Source: Planoprotostelium fungivorum (Eukaryota > Evosea > Variosea > Cavosteliida > Cavosteliaceae). From it: a stretch of DNA of 64,000 nucleotides. The notes beneath the pieces are model-generated. The model saw nothing but the letters and a program-made list of their open reading frames with translations. It was not told the DNA's origin and made no database searches. Each line of letters starts with the position of its first letter. Within the stretch, counting starts at the first letter, position 1. Positions 22,490 through 34,069 of this stretch are shown here, piece after piece. The stretch lies in NCBI GenBank assembly GCA_003024175.1, contig MDYQ01000142.1:1-64000 (forward strand), in the 5' to 3' direction. Both the position numbers and the translations under genes were made by a program.

Positions 22490-23574
22490 ATGTTCATCAA
22501 GACTGCCACTCGTAAAGTGTTTCTGGACGTAGACATCAACACCACGATACAACGGCTGAAGCAAGAGATTGAACTGTTGGAAGGCATACCCACATCAGAA
22601 CAACGACTCATTTTCGCCGGGAGACAGCTGTTGGACGGGGATAAGACTCTATCAGAATATGGCTTGACCACACCGGACCAGACGCTCCTCATGCTCAGAC
22701 AGACCAACTCCAATCGAAACATTACGCTATACGTCCGAACTATACAGAGGGAGTTGGACTTTAAGTTGTCAGTCTCTCTCTCAGACGAAGTGAACAAGAT
22801 CAGAAGCCAGATCAACGAGAGGGTGAGAGATACATCCATTGAACCATTGTTCGTGAAAACGACACGACTGACATTCGTGGAGGTCAATCTTCCATCCTCT
22901 TATAGTTTGGTATACAATGGAATCGTTTTGGAAAACCACCAGACTGTATTGGATTATGGCATCGTTGATCGCGCCTCCGTTTACATTGTCACACAGATCG
23001 TCATGGTGAGACTCTCCCCTATTTCCCCCCACCCCCGCTCATCTTCCCCCAGGAAGTTGAGAATCTCAATGGAGAGAGGATCAAAATGAAGATCAATGAC
23101 CACCGCGTCACGGGGGAGGTCGTCGAGCGACTCGTCGAGCAGAGAAGATCATACAAGAACCAACAGAGGAAACGCAAACACATTGCCTCCACCGAAGATA
23201 ACACAACTCCCGATGACTCCAAACGCCCTCGCAACAACGCCGAAGACGAACTCGAGACCTCAGAGATACTCCCCTCTTCGTCTCCATCATCGAATGATGT
23301 CGCCATCTGTCCGAATGGTGATTGCACCCTCCCGTCCGATGCTTTTTTGGAGATCAAGGAGAGCGACCTCCAAACTGCCCCACGCTGCAACAAGTGCAGC
23401 AAGAAGATCGGACTGACCGGGATACAATGCCGCTGCAACCATCACTTTTGCAGCGTCCACAGATATCCAGAGGAGCACGAGTGCCCATTTGATTATAGAA
23501 CGAAAGCGAGAGAGGAGCTCGCGAAACAAAACCCCAGGGTGGCCGGGACGAAAATAATTCCTATTGCTAAATAA
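22490..23574 (+). CDS. Double ubiquitin-like plus AN1 zinc-finger protein
   Basis: Two exons, 22490-23005 and 23053-23574, joined in phase 0 (345 residues). Residues 1-78 form a ubiquitin-like domain: TTIQRLKQEIELLEGIPTSE, QRLIFAGRQLLDGDKTLSEY, with a hydrophobic patch like ubiquitin's. Residues 80-172 form a second, more diverged one (NITLYVRTIQRELDFKLSVS, SYSLVYNGIVLENHQTVLDY). A linker rich in Lys/Arg and Ser follows, and the C-terminus is an AN1 finger: RCNKCSKKIGLTGIQCRC, HHFCSVHRYPEEHECPFDYR, with the full Cys/His set. ZFAND proteins link ubiquitin to the proteasome or p97 in stress; ZFAND4/ANUBL1 has one UBL plus AN1. Two UBLs is unusual. Ends in IPIAK. Confidence 0.85.
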
Positions 23575-23731
23575 ATACGATGTGAGGATGTAAAGAAGAT
23601 GTTTCTCTTGACATGAAGAGGTGATGTACGTGCACGCTGATGCATCAGTGTAATATTCCGTTTCTAAACAATAAACCAAAAAAATTCGTCAGATCGATCT
23701 ACAATGAACGATTATAAACATTCAGTCGAAT

Positions 23732-24761
23732 TTATTTGCTGAGAGGGTTGCTGAGTCCATTCGGATAGACAGCACTACCACCAAATTCAGGTAGAAGGTA
23801 CTGCGCGGGGATAAATTTGTCCACCTCACTCCTCTTTCCAAACTTGATCTTGTTCTGCGTCTTTGCGTCCAACCTGATCTTTCATCAGCATCTCGTGATG
23901 TGCGATCGTTTCTCGATGAAACAGGGACTCACCATGGGGAGATGACTCTCCATGTGGCGTTGAAGAGCCAAGGGGCGTCCATGATGAGAGCTTGTCCGAG
24001 ACTCTCGGGATAACGAGTGGTGACCATGTCGGCCAAAAATCGTAAGAAGCCCATGTCCACGTTCTCCATCTTGACTCGGCTCATGTCACAGAGGATGGTT
24101 GCCTGTGTTTGTCGTTAGAGGTTGAAACTTGAATCGTGTGTGGATCGCACCGTCTCGATGGGAGGTTTGAGTTGTTTGGCCAGCTGCTCGACCATGAAGA
24201 CGGCCATCCTCTTCATCTCTTCTGGATCACTGTCCCTCTTCTTATGGAGGTATGAGCGGATCCACAACACGGGTCTTCCTTCAAAGTCCTTGCCGAAGAT
24301 GAAAGCCTTACCTGAAGGACGTCAATCACCATCGAATGGACGATTCAAGGAGGTCTCACCGCTGTTGAGTTCTTTACTGATGGACTCGGGTGTGATGGCA
24401 TCGACGCCACCGGCAAATTCCTTCCTCCATGCTGTCTAGAGTCAGTGTCTTGAAAGGTGATGGATGATACCAATGAAATCTGTGAAGAGCTTCCTGCTGA
24501 CGTCGACATCAAATTGTCTGGCTCTTAAGAACTTGAGGTTCAGAACATCATCAGGCTCTCCCACGTTGTGTCTGGTGCTTCTGAAGTGATCCTCTACAGA
24601 AGCCTGACAATGATTATCACAAGTTGTGAGTTTTATCTCTGCCAGCCGCTCACCAGCTGTGGATTCTGTTGTCTCCACTGACTCAGTTGAGATTTAAACA
24701 GTGACAGTCTGTTGCTCTCGTCGGCGGTCAGTGATCCAAGGTAGCCAGTTTCGGTTGTCAT
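23732..24761 (-). CDS. CRAL-TRIO (SEC14-like) lipid-transfer protein
   Basis: Start ATG at 24761: MTTETGYLGSLTADESNRLS. Then the N-terminal CRAL-TRIO-N helix motif VLNLKFLRARQFDVDVSRKL, followed by WRKEF, NSGKAFIFGKDFEGRPVLWI, ILCDMSRVKMENVDMGFLRF, MVTTRYPESLGQALIMDAPW, and LFNATWRVISPWLDAKTQNK with IKFG. These are the ordered conserved blocks of a SEC14 lobe, which binds phosphoinositides or other lipids and carries them between membranes. About six introns. No GOLD or RhoGAP extension. The C-terminus reads EFGGSAVYPNGLSNPLSK. Confidence 0.88.
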
Positions 24762-25240
24762 GTTTGTTCCGTCGTCCTCTGTTCGTGTCCCTGTGTTCCT
24801 CTTTCGTGTTGTTGTTGTCTGTGATGATGCATGAGAGGTTCAAGATTTGACGGGGCAGAAAGTCGAAGAAATTTGGTTGACGCAAGTATTGTCATGGGCC
24901 CGTGCGACGACAAATGCAGTTCGACTCCCACGCATGATGAAGGGACAGACGAACGAAGCGTAATGTGGGATATAGAGGTGAGAGACGCTTCTGTTTGAAG
25001 TCGTCGATCGTCGCCCATCGTGATGATGTCCAGGCGTGACGGGAACCCTTCTTTGTAAAGTAATCTCGTGTCTAGAGAGTCGCATGAGGTTCTGAACACT
25101 TGATCGTATCATAATCTGCAAGTTCAATCCGTGTGGGTTGAAGATTGATTCGGAGCGGTTTATCATATATTTCAGCGCCATCATCGAGATAATTCAGAGG
25201 GTAACATGCAGAGAAATCTTCATTTTGCAAGTGATGAAGG
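24762..25240. other. Intergenic, no gene supported
   Basis: 480 bases upstream of the CRAL-TRIO gene and downstream of the MRX11-like gene. A 114-codon minus-strand frame (24840-25184) is open but has no domain-like pattern. Confidence 0.45.
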
Positions 25241-25764
25241 TCACCTCCGGACCAATTTCGTGGACAACCTCTTGAACGTATTGTATATGGGAGTCATTAT
25301 ACTAGTAGCTGTCCATGGTGTGGCAGCCAGACACACTCCAACGCGAAGAGGCATGATCAACTGTTGCAATGTCATTCATCGAGCTCTCTGATCCGGGTCA
25401 CCTTTACGACCGCATATGCGGTGGCCATGTTGATCATAGTTCGACTCGATGGATCGAGAGGCTCATAGCCGTAATACTTCCTGACACGTGATACTACTGC
25501 ATTCTGTTGCTCGATCATGCCTTGTGGAATGGGGATCGATGTGTGGGTCCATTTCAATGTGTAATAAACTATGGGCAGGGGAAGTACTGCCGTCACTTCA
25601 TGGAGTATGGCAAAAGACAGTAGGTAGCTCGCTGGCTTGTCACGAAACTGGTGTGCATGTTTCCTCCATCCTTTCAGTGTCTCTTCCTTCGGAGTACTTG
25701 ATTCAACAGAGTATGCCCTCTTTAAAGAGGTAGAAGGTAGCCGTCTCGTGATGTTGTGTAACAT
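25241..25764 (-). CDS. MRX11-like mitochondrial membrane protein
   Basis: Two exons: about 25403-25764 and 25241-25360, joined at VVK|LIMPLRVG in phase 0. The N-terminus MLHNITRRLPSTSLKRAYSV is a typical mitochondrial targeting peptide. The body has KPASYLLSFAILHEVTAVLP and LPIVYYTLKW, the pattern of the fungal MRX11/YPL041C family and related FAM210-type proteins, which sit in the inner membrane with mitoribosome or expression-associated roles. A second membrane segment, MPLRVGVCLAATPWTATS, ends the chain before KRLSTKLVRR. Divergent from ARMC9 with only 67 bases between the start codons. Confidence 0.62.
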
Positions 25765-25831
25765 GATGCGATTGATCGATGTTTACGTTGTAGTGTGGCC
25801 GAAATTTTCGTAGTGAAGTTATTTTTGAAGC

Positions 25832-28166
25832 ATGAGTGGCCAGTCTGTCAACCAGCTCATCAGACAAATCGAGAGGTTGAAACTGGATCTGGGGCATGCT
25901 CAAGTGATACGAAGGATAGAGATCTCATGATAGTTGACCTTCTACAGGACAAAAGGAAGGAGATACAAGATGCCGCTGTCGATCTGTTATCTCACGTGGC
26001 CGAATGCGTCAAAGATAAAACGGTGAGGCTTGATCGTGAGAGATCGCGATCACTTCGGTGTAGCTGTGTGCCTGATACAACGCCAGGTCCCCACGAAAAA
26101 GATGCTGAACAAATTCACTGAGCTTATCACAAGTTTAGTTGACGAAGACGAACCAGTAGAACAGTCTAGAGGAACCACACCGATCGCACGTTCTATCGTG
26201 AGTCGTCACAGAGACGATGTTCTTTATCAGCTTTCATCGAGCTCGCGACGGATTCTCATCTCTGACAGAGTGCACAACCACAGAGTCTGGGAAATCTCTC
26301 AGTTCCGATCAAGAAATCACTCTCCGTACCTTCTTCGAGGAATCCATCGGCCATACAGCCCATACGCAAATCGAGCAGCCGATCACCGTGAGGAAATCAT
26401 TCCGAGTCGAATGTCTAACGTTGGTGTCAGCGAGATCGATTGGTCCAGAATCAAAGAAGAGATGGTGAATGTGAAGGGACCATCAACCAAGAGAGGACTA
26501 TTGATTCAAGCTCTACGTCAGGTGAGACTGTGGTAATTAGACCGAGAATAACGCCATCAGAGATTAACGCAACCGAAGAACGAAGCGGGCAGGAAGCAGG
26601 TCGCCAGTTCCTTCGTACAGTTTGACGTGCTAAGTTTAAGAAACACGAGGATGTCTTTACCTTACGCGATTCTGTCGGGTAACGAGAAGAGTGAATTTGT
26701 AAGGCAGCAGGCGGCGGGCTTGATCAACCTCATCGCGAGTCATCATGCAGGAAGATCTTATCTGATGACGAAAGGAGACGAGGTATGATGAAAGTCGTGT
26801 GATATTCTAACGTTCGAAAAGATCATCACCTTGCTGCACCGCACTGTGACGACCATACAGAATGATACGGCGGAGAAACAACAAGCTTTATCTTCCATAC
26901 AGAAATTGAGTTTACGGTGTGAAATCACACAACATCCCACATTTCATCACAACACGAGCAACCTCGTACGTTCATGGCGACCAATCTGATGTTAACTAAG
27001 GCGACGTGCACAAGATAAGATGATCTCACTGGAGATGATTCCTTGGTTAGTTCGTTTCCTCGGTCAATCCAGTCAAACCGGAGAGTACACGCTAGAATAC
27101 GCATCCGCCCTCCTCATGAATCTCTCTCTTCGCAACGATGGGAAGAGACAGTGTGAAGCTCAGAAGAACATCGTTCAAGTGTTAGGCAAGCTCATGCGTC
27201 ACGACAACACGAAGGTGAGAGACCGAGATGTACGTGTCGTGACCTCTTCAGATCCGCACGTTCGTTCACGGCACGTTGTACTCCATCTTCGCCGTGCCTT
27301 CTCTGAAAGAAGTCGCCCTGCGAATTAAATTCGATCACATTCTAGAGAGGGAGATCGAAGAAGGACCAGAAGAATTTCAGACACAGATCGAGCACATCCT
27401 CAACAAACTTCGATCGGACGATGAGGTGATGACTCGTTGGTTGTCTACCCTCTAAATGATCGCAGGTATTCAAGAGCTATACTGCGGCAGATAACGTTTA
27501 CGAAGACGAGAACGACAGCGGAGACAGTGGCACATTAGACGATGAGCCCGTGAGGAGAACATGAAATATCGTTCGACCTGACATCCATGTGTAGATGGAG
27601 GAATCAATTCCACGTGATGCAAACGCGTATTCTCACGGAGAAAATCTGTTACAAGAGTACACATCGAACGGGGTGTGTTTTGGGGAGATTCTCCATCTCA
27701 TTTCGTCAGGACGAGCCGATGCAATTACCCGAAGTGTCGAGGCCGGTTCTGGGTAAGTTGGAACCAAAGAGACCTGCAGCAAGGGCAGAAGTGCCCACGC
27801 CGTCTAGCGCTGAAGAAGAGATACCTGTCTCAAGTGAGACTACATCCATTCTCATCGTGTCATCAACTGCCCCATGATCATCACCATCGCGATCATCAGC
27901 ATCACCTTTGTCACTGTTCACATCATCTTCGATGTTGCTTGATTATTACCCCTCTGTTTACACTCTTTCATTTTCACTTTTGGCTGATTGCCTTCAGGAG
28001 GAGCTTACACTTTCTCGGGCAGTACGAATTTCGAGTGAGTCTTTCGTTTCTCTTCTCCACGGCTGAATCATACTACAGTGACGTCGATCCCTTCAACACG
28101 AAAGCGAAGATCGCTTCATCCATAGACATGTCATCGAAACCAGGAAGTGCATTCAGGAAGAGATGA
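25832..28166 (+). CDS. ARMC9: ARMC9-like armadillo-repeat protein (cilium/basal body)
   Basis: ARMC9 acts at the basal body and ciliary tip and is a Joubert-syndrome protein in humans. Exons give RKEIQDAAVDLLSHVAECV, then AILSGNEKSEFVRQQAAGLI with NLIASHHAGRS, MISLEMIPWLVRFLG, YTLEYASALLMNLSLRNDGK, HGTLYSIFAVPSLKEVALRI, QIEHILNKLRSDDE and an acidic stretch. The 'YTLEYxxALLMNLxLR..GK' and 'GxLYSIxxVPS' blocks match ARMC9 closely. The protein ends MSSKPGSAFRKR. The animal N-terminal LisH part is missing: the divergent neighbour starts at 25764, leaving no room. The first exon is uncertain (ATG 25832 needs a very short intron; ATG 25927 is the alternative). About ten introns. Confidence 0.78.
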
Positions 28167-28401
28167 GAGCATCAAGGCCTTGATCAGTAGATGTCGTCTG
28201 TGGACGCAGGGAGAATGGATTCAATAGAGTCCCGTTGTTGTATCGAGATGCTGTTGATTGATGCATGAGGAAAGACAATGGGTGACTTGAGGATAAAATT
28301 TCTCGAATTTTCGTTCAGATTTCGATGCGCATAACAGAGCCGAATCTCAAAAAACATTAGACGCAGCCAGCAACATCGCACGATACGACACTCACGAACA
28401 C

Positions 28402-28752
28402 ATGAAATTCGCTTGCCTCTTCCTCCTCTTTCTTCTGTCGGTCAGCACGGCTGGAATCATACAATCCCCCTCAAAGGGTATCACATTGTTGACTAGCCAG
28501 ACCTATTCCTTCACCTATCACTCCTCATCTGATCGTCACGGCGTGCTCTACATCGCCGAATTGGATGATGTCACCATATCAGACGGAAGTATGTTTGGTG
28601 GTGTGGTGTCTTTCAACTACACAATTCCCCCAAACCAAGAGACCGGCCCGACCAATCTCACCATCGTAGAGAAGTGGCCCGGATCACAATTGACAGAGAG
28701 GAATGAGTTCTCGACAGCGACGTACTACATTTTGAACCAAGAGAAGCACTGA
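28402..28752 (+). CDS. Small secreted protein
   Basis: Single exon, 116 residues. Signal peptide MKFACLFLLFLLSVSTAG, then a compact beta-rich chain: IIQSPSKGITLLTSQTYSFT, YHSSSDRHGVLYIAELDD, FNYTIPPNQETGPTNLTIVE. The opening 'I..P..G....' followed by 'YSFTYH' recalls the Kre9/KNH-like Ser/Thr-rich secreted domain of fungi and amoebae, but the match is loose. No membrane anchor and no cysteines in the mature part, so it is probably released. It stands alone between ARMC9 and the first CG-1-like gene, reading in the same direction. Confidence 0.7.
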   Translation: MKFACLFLLFLLSVSTAGIIQSPSKGITLLTSQTYSFTYHSSSDRHGVLYIAELDDVTISDGSMFGGVVSFNYTIPPNQETGPTNLTIVEKWPGSQLTERNEFSTATYYILNQEKH

Positions 28753-29000
28753 TAAAGACTTATTTTCTGGTCTTTTGTTGATCTTCACTCACTTTGTACT
28801 TTTCGTCAACAACAATCATACGGGCTGACGGATTTTATTGATGAGCGGCTCAAAACATTCAGGAGCTCAAAACGTCGGGCGGGCGGTGCGGCACACAGGC
28901 AGATCACTTCTACATCATCCAGTATAGAAGCCATACTACCAAATTATACGGGAGAAAAATTGACATCACTGCCCACACGCTGCCAGGATCCACAAGCACG

Positions 29001-31043
29001 ATGAAGAGACAGCGAGTGCAAGATGGAGAATCGACGATGACTGCGAGAGAGGCAGCGCTGAGTGTATTTCTGTCTTCAGATAAGGCAACAGTCACCATTG
29101 CCTTTACAAATGGAAGACCAGAAGTCCGATTAGTGAACAGTTCCGCCCAAACATTACTCTCTCCCCTCTTCAACGCCGATGATGCCAGGTAGAGAACGAT
29201 ACATCCATATCACATCCAACTGATTATCCATAAAGGCACGAGTCGAACGTCCTCTTCTGGAAATCCGTGAAGGAGGTCGCAGAGAGGAAAATGAAGAAAG
29301 AGGAAGAGATCCGCTTCTGTGACCGGCATATCCGTTTCAAGTGATGTTTCATCTCACACCACACTCGCTGAAGACGTCCGGTAGGTACAAATGTCTCGAA
29401 GTGACTGGAGAGAGACTCGTTCTGGTCACTGCAAAAGAAGCGAAGCCATACGATCTCGTATCGTTGACCAGCCAACGATGCAGAGCTTCTACTGCACAAG
29501 GTAATGCACAATCACAGACTCACAAATGTCTCACCTCTCATCAGGCATCCCTTTTCACCTCGGAAACCTGGCGAACTCTTTGGAGGAGGACGTCGTCGGA
29601 CAGATGTTGGGAATGAGTAATGTTCGCATCGCATTAGCCAAGATCGGGAGGGTGAGATCAGATGTGTGACCGAGCCGAAGATTGACATCACATGTAGCCG
29701 GACAATGGATACATGTGGGAGTATTATGGAGGGAATTTGAGTGTATCTTCTTGGTTCAGACTGTCTCACCCACACGAGCTGAGAGGAAAGAACTCAGGTG
29801 ATGTCCCATCATCATGTTCATCATCATCACAAATCACAACCACATCATCATCATGAAGAAGCATCATCACCCCCCCATCGTCTGACGATATCCATCCGTC
29901 GCCATCTGACCATCCGATCAGTCGATCTAGCACACACCATGCACGATCGCACTTCCATCCAAAGTCTCGTCGTCAGCAACATGAATCCGAAGACAAAGAC
30001 GTCCACCTTCTCCGTCAATCTACACCAATCCGGCGGTCTGACAAACTTTGGAATCTTTCGCGAGGTGTCATCACGTTCCTCATGCGATTCGAATGTCTCA
30101 AGATGAACCGTGTAGGTGCTGGAAGATGTGTACCTAGGTGTAATGATCGAACACAACCGAGCGACCACGGCAACTGGGCCTCGAATGGCCACGGCCCCCG
30201 TTCATCAGATCCCGCAAGTGTACGTCAACAAGAGATGGGACGAGCTGATGATCGACTGCATACACTACTTTGATCACAATCGTCGCCTCACGTCATCTCA
30301 CCGATTGAAGCTGCCCGGTGAGACCATTCAAATCGAACGTTCTCTCCTTTCTCTCCACATCATCAGACGGATCATCATCATTGGCATCATGTGTGATGCA
30401 CATTGTGCATCGATCACTGATTCGACACCAGACGTATTCCTAGAGGACAATCAGAATGTTTACGTATACGCATATATGGGTACCCACGGAGAGGGTACGT
30501 ACGTAACTTCACTTTTCACTCACGTTTCACCAGAATTTCTACCGTCTGGGAACGGCGACGGTTACGTGTGGAAATCCAGCCGGGGCGTCCTCTGTGGAGG
30601 TGACTATCATACGTATATTACGTCTCAATGTCCCAGGAACTCTCCAACGGAGGTACTTCTACACCGAGCTACCGGGAGGTCTCAAATTGAGAAGGAGGGT
30701 GATGTGGTTGGACCAAGTCAAGAACATCGTTATCATAGAATACCGACACTTTAGCAACGCCAACACGACGGAGAGAGACAAACTGATGGGCCCCGAATGG
30801 TTAGACTGGCTGGACATACTGAACGACCTGCACTCTCGAGTCAGTCAACACTTGGCAACGTCCGTAGACAGGATGGTGAGTGTAAACTATGAACAAGGTA
30901 ACTGACTGAGACAGTGCTCACATTTTGATATGGCTGAAACGAGGATGGATCCAACAGATTTAACGACGAGGAATGTTGTATCGTACGTGAACGGTGTGCT
31001 CTCCAATTGGGCTTCGTCGAATGCAGATAAAAGGTCGACCTGA
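29001..31043 (+). CDS. CG-1-domain-like (CAMTA-type) protein, paralog A
   Basis: Start at 29001 gives MKRQRVQDGE, a short basic nuclear-signal-like start, then SVFLSSDKATVTIAFTNGRP. Splicing about eight short introns leads to a C-terminal block reading VYVNKRWDELMIDCIHYF, NVYVYAYMGTHGE, FLPSGNGDGYVWKSSRGV, LQRRYFYTELPGG and LKLRRRVMWLDQVKNIVIIE, YRHF. The order RW.xEE / strand / DGY-WK / H-or-R-R.YW.L / IVxVHY is that of the CG-1 DNA-binding domain of CAMTA transcription factors. Neither IPT, ankyrin nor IQ motifs follow; instead a conserved tail (FDMAETRMDP, VVSYVNGVLSNWAS) ends the protein. A paralog lies at 45342-47319 on the other strand. The CG-1 assignment is by eye and needs a profile search. 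Confidence 0.55.
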
Positions 31044-31621
31044 CATCGGCATCGCTGCATCTCTGTAATAAACGAACGGTGACGTCGATGTCACTTACGT
31101 GGAAGCTTAGAAGATAACGGCGAGGCTGAGAGGGTCGCTCAATAGCTGTGGATAAAAGAACGAAACGAGCTCGTAATGATGCATTTTATTCTGACGATTC
31201 CGCAGTTGTGTCAACATAGAGGAGACGAGTGATGTCTTCCGGGATCATCTCGAGTCATGATGTTACTGATGAACGAACGTACGAGATATGAATCACTGAC
31301 ACAACGAAGTTGTTCTGACATGCAAGGAATGATATATCTCAAGTTCTTAGTGGACAGCTTTACTGACTGATCTGCCTTTGACAGTAGAAGGAGGCGAGTC
31401 GTTACACTTCCTGTTGATTCGTAACGAGCTGAATCCATCCAGTATGCTCCTCAGCTATCCATCTAAGAGTGACTAAGATTGTTCGGCTGCTCTTGTCCGA
31501 TTCTCGTGTGTATCCACGAACAACGAAGCCATCAGAAGCTTCTAGATGTTCTGTCGAATAAATCCTGCGAAGATGTGGACGATGAAAGATGCTACAGAAC
31601 ATGAAACCCTACGCCGTATAT
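31044..31621. other. Intergenic (convergent), no gene seen
   Basis: 580 bases between the stop codons of the CG-1-like gene A and the next minus-strand gene. Two minus-strand frames of 66 and 75 codons lack any pattern. Confidence 0.5.
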
Positions 31622-33504
31622 CTATTTAAAATTTAGCATTTCGAAGCAAGTTTCTATCTTTGGCGGCTCGTCAGCCTTCTTCTCCATCGTGATCTTGACA
31701 TGAGATAACCTCCTCGTCGCATCATCGACCTCGGATTGGTTCCGTCCCAGCCTCCTCTGTGGTACTTTCGGTGGATCTCTCATGTTAATGTTGGGATCGG
31801 TGATGAGACTCTGCAATGTATTGACGTCTGTGATGTAATTCTCTCGGATGAGCCAGGCGAAGAACAAGACGATCTTGCCGCTGGCGTGGGAGAAGAAGAA
31901 GTAGAAGCACAGCTCGCCGTCGCCACTCGTGACATCTACCTCCAGCCACATGTCTTCCGTGAAGGTCTGGCCCCATTGAGCTAATTGAGCCGCAGCCTCT
32001 CGATTTCCCTGCCAGTCGATGTCTTTGAGGAAGCGGGGAAGCTCTTTGTGTGACATACCGCTGAACGCGATACGAATCGAACTCGGTTTCGTCGTCCATA
32101 CGTTCATGTCCATCTGGCGACTCGTCAACCATCTTGCAGATGATGATCGTCTCATGACGATGTACGATGATCGCGTGTTGTGAGATGAGATCGAAAAAGC
32201 TTCGGCTCACTTGTTGTGATGTCATGATGGTGATCTTCTGTATTTCTACATCGAATGAAGTGAGATTCATCATCTTTGTCAATTGTGGCTCCATCTGAGC
32301 GGGCACACTGCTCATCAACAGACTGGCCACCATGAACTTGACGATGAGAAATATATCCATCCGCTTGTTCTGCCTCCCGCCGTGCAACAGCAAGCTGACA
32401 TCAGGCACCATAGGGTCCCCCTTCAGATGATGCGGCCACTCCAGCATCATCAACTGACACTTACGTCAGTCACGGTGATGAATCTGTACGCACCTGTACG
32501 TATTTCCAGATCCCCTTCTGCTTGCTGACGCTCCACGAGCCACAGAATCTTTTGAGACAGGACCACACGCCGTGTGAGCGAAACGATGAAGGTAAACGGC
32601 GGGAAATCTCGTCGGTTACGATGGAGTCGCAGTTGGCGACGATGGACATCTGATGGAATCGTCATTTCATCTGGGTGAATCGAACTTGTAGTGATGATAG
32701 GAATAGTACATTATGAGAGATAAACTCTGTGGATGTAACATGAAATTCGATCTCACGTTAACACGGTTGGTTTGATTCAGACCGAAGGTGAGGAACATGC
32801 CTGTGGCTAGGGAGCAGGGCATGGCTGTAAAATTCAATCTTTTGCTCTTTGGACGAAACACATGTGTTTTAAATCATGTGGATGGAGACGTGCGATCGCA
32901 TCACTCCACAGATGTGGTACTGTGGTACGACTGCGTGTGACGGACGATGAGCGCTCACCTGTTGACGTTGCATACACGTGATCGAAGTCGAACGTACGCA
33001 TCATGTCTTCAGAACACTTGGACTCCATGAAATCGCGCAGAGTGGTATTTTGTTGTTTGTTAAAGCGCGATGAACTCCGTACAGCGACGCCGTTGTTCAT
33101 CGTGCGAACACCCAGCACACCCGGATCGAGAGGTTCTAAGACGACCAGTTCAGATTGCCAGCGTCGTTTCTTGTTGTCAACTCCATCTTGTTGTGTTTTG
33201 ATGGACGCATTATTCGGTTGTGACAGCGATCTCGTCTTATCATGCTCTAATATCTTCTTTAAAGTGAGCAGTTCGCCCGAAGAAGATATCTGTGTTTTGT
33301 TAGATACAATTGGATACTCGAAGGTGTGCATTTTCTGAAATGATGTCGGTATCGCATGTCGCTCACCAGTTGCACGTTCTTCCTTTGTTTTGCCTCATTG
33401 TACTTATTCCTGAAGGAGAACGGAAACAGATCCATCTTATCACCCAGATAATATTTCCCCTTGTCGTTCTCCACAAGTTTCACCGTCTTTGTCTTCCTGC
33501 TCAT
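31622..33504 (-). CDS. Unrecognised multi-exon protein
   Basis: From ATG 33504: MSRKTKTVKLVENDKGKYYL, then GDKMDLFPFSFRNKYNEAKQ; next exons ISSSGELLTLKKILEHDKTR, LVVLEPLDPGVLGVRTMNNG; SKRLNFTAMPCSLATGMFLT; FPPFTFIVSLTRRVVLSQKI; MLEWPHHLKGDPMVPDVSLL; and a C-terminal exon ELPRFLKDIDWQGNREAAAQ, GDGELCFYFFFSHASGKIVL, ending CFEMLNFK. About seven introns. It is rich in Lys/Arg and beta strands and has no signal peptide or membrane helix; no catalytic motif recognised. An extra upstream exon ending VERLPSLSVLQ (about 33545-33650) could splice to KTKTVKLVE, but no start codon was found for it. Function unknown. Confidence 0.6.
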
Positions 33505-34069
33505 GCTCGTGTCAGTCTCCACAGTTTCCGTCGTGTGTCATCTCACTGGAGGACGCTTAAAGAGGGTAGTCGCTCGACGGGTTTCTTCAGATCGATGTCA
33601 TCCGGCACAGTGATTGGGTGTTTCACGGGGGCAGGTGTGGCTCCGTCGATTGCCAGTGATTCCTCCCACCTATCATCTCTCAGATCGCGACCGCACGACT
33701 CCGTCTCACATGCAGGCTTCAGTGTGTGGTTCGTATAGCTTCTATTCTAGACCCTGCCGATAGCTTAAGTTGCCATGGTTTTCCCTACTACAACCGGATT
33801 ATTCCCATGGGCGTGGGAGTTAAAATACACAGATCATACACTAGTTAGATCAGATACAAATATTAATAGCAGTTGTGATTGGTATCGTGCCCACCTTAAG
33901 CTGGTTATTGTTACGCTTCCACTCAAGATGAGAGGGACATCCTAGATGGTCCATCTCATCCTCAGCGTCCAATGAAGTCACACACAACGTCTAGACGTTT
34001 GAACGAGCGGACGATACACGAGAAGACAGAAGAAGACACATCTCATCATCGAATCATGTTCATTCGATC
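33505..34069. other. Intergenic, possible extra 5' exon only
   Basis: Between two minus-strand genes. 33545-33720 may be a 5' exon of the gene at 31622-33504; 33740-34069 shows nothing recognisable and is more AT-rich than its surroundings. Confidence 0.4.

Noticed and set aside
24840-25184. 114-codon minus-strand ORF between the CRAL-TRIO and MRX11-like genes
   Set aside because: Low-information composition rich in Ser, His and Arg, no motif, and no sensible splice partners.
30116-30754. 212-codon single frame inside CG-1-like gene A
   Set aside because: The frame reads through introns. Comparison with paralog B shows the protein changes frame at each splice, so the unspliced ORF is not the product.
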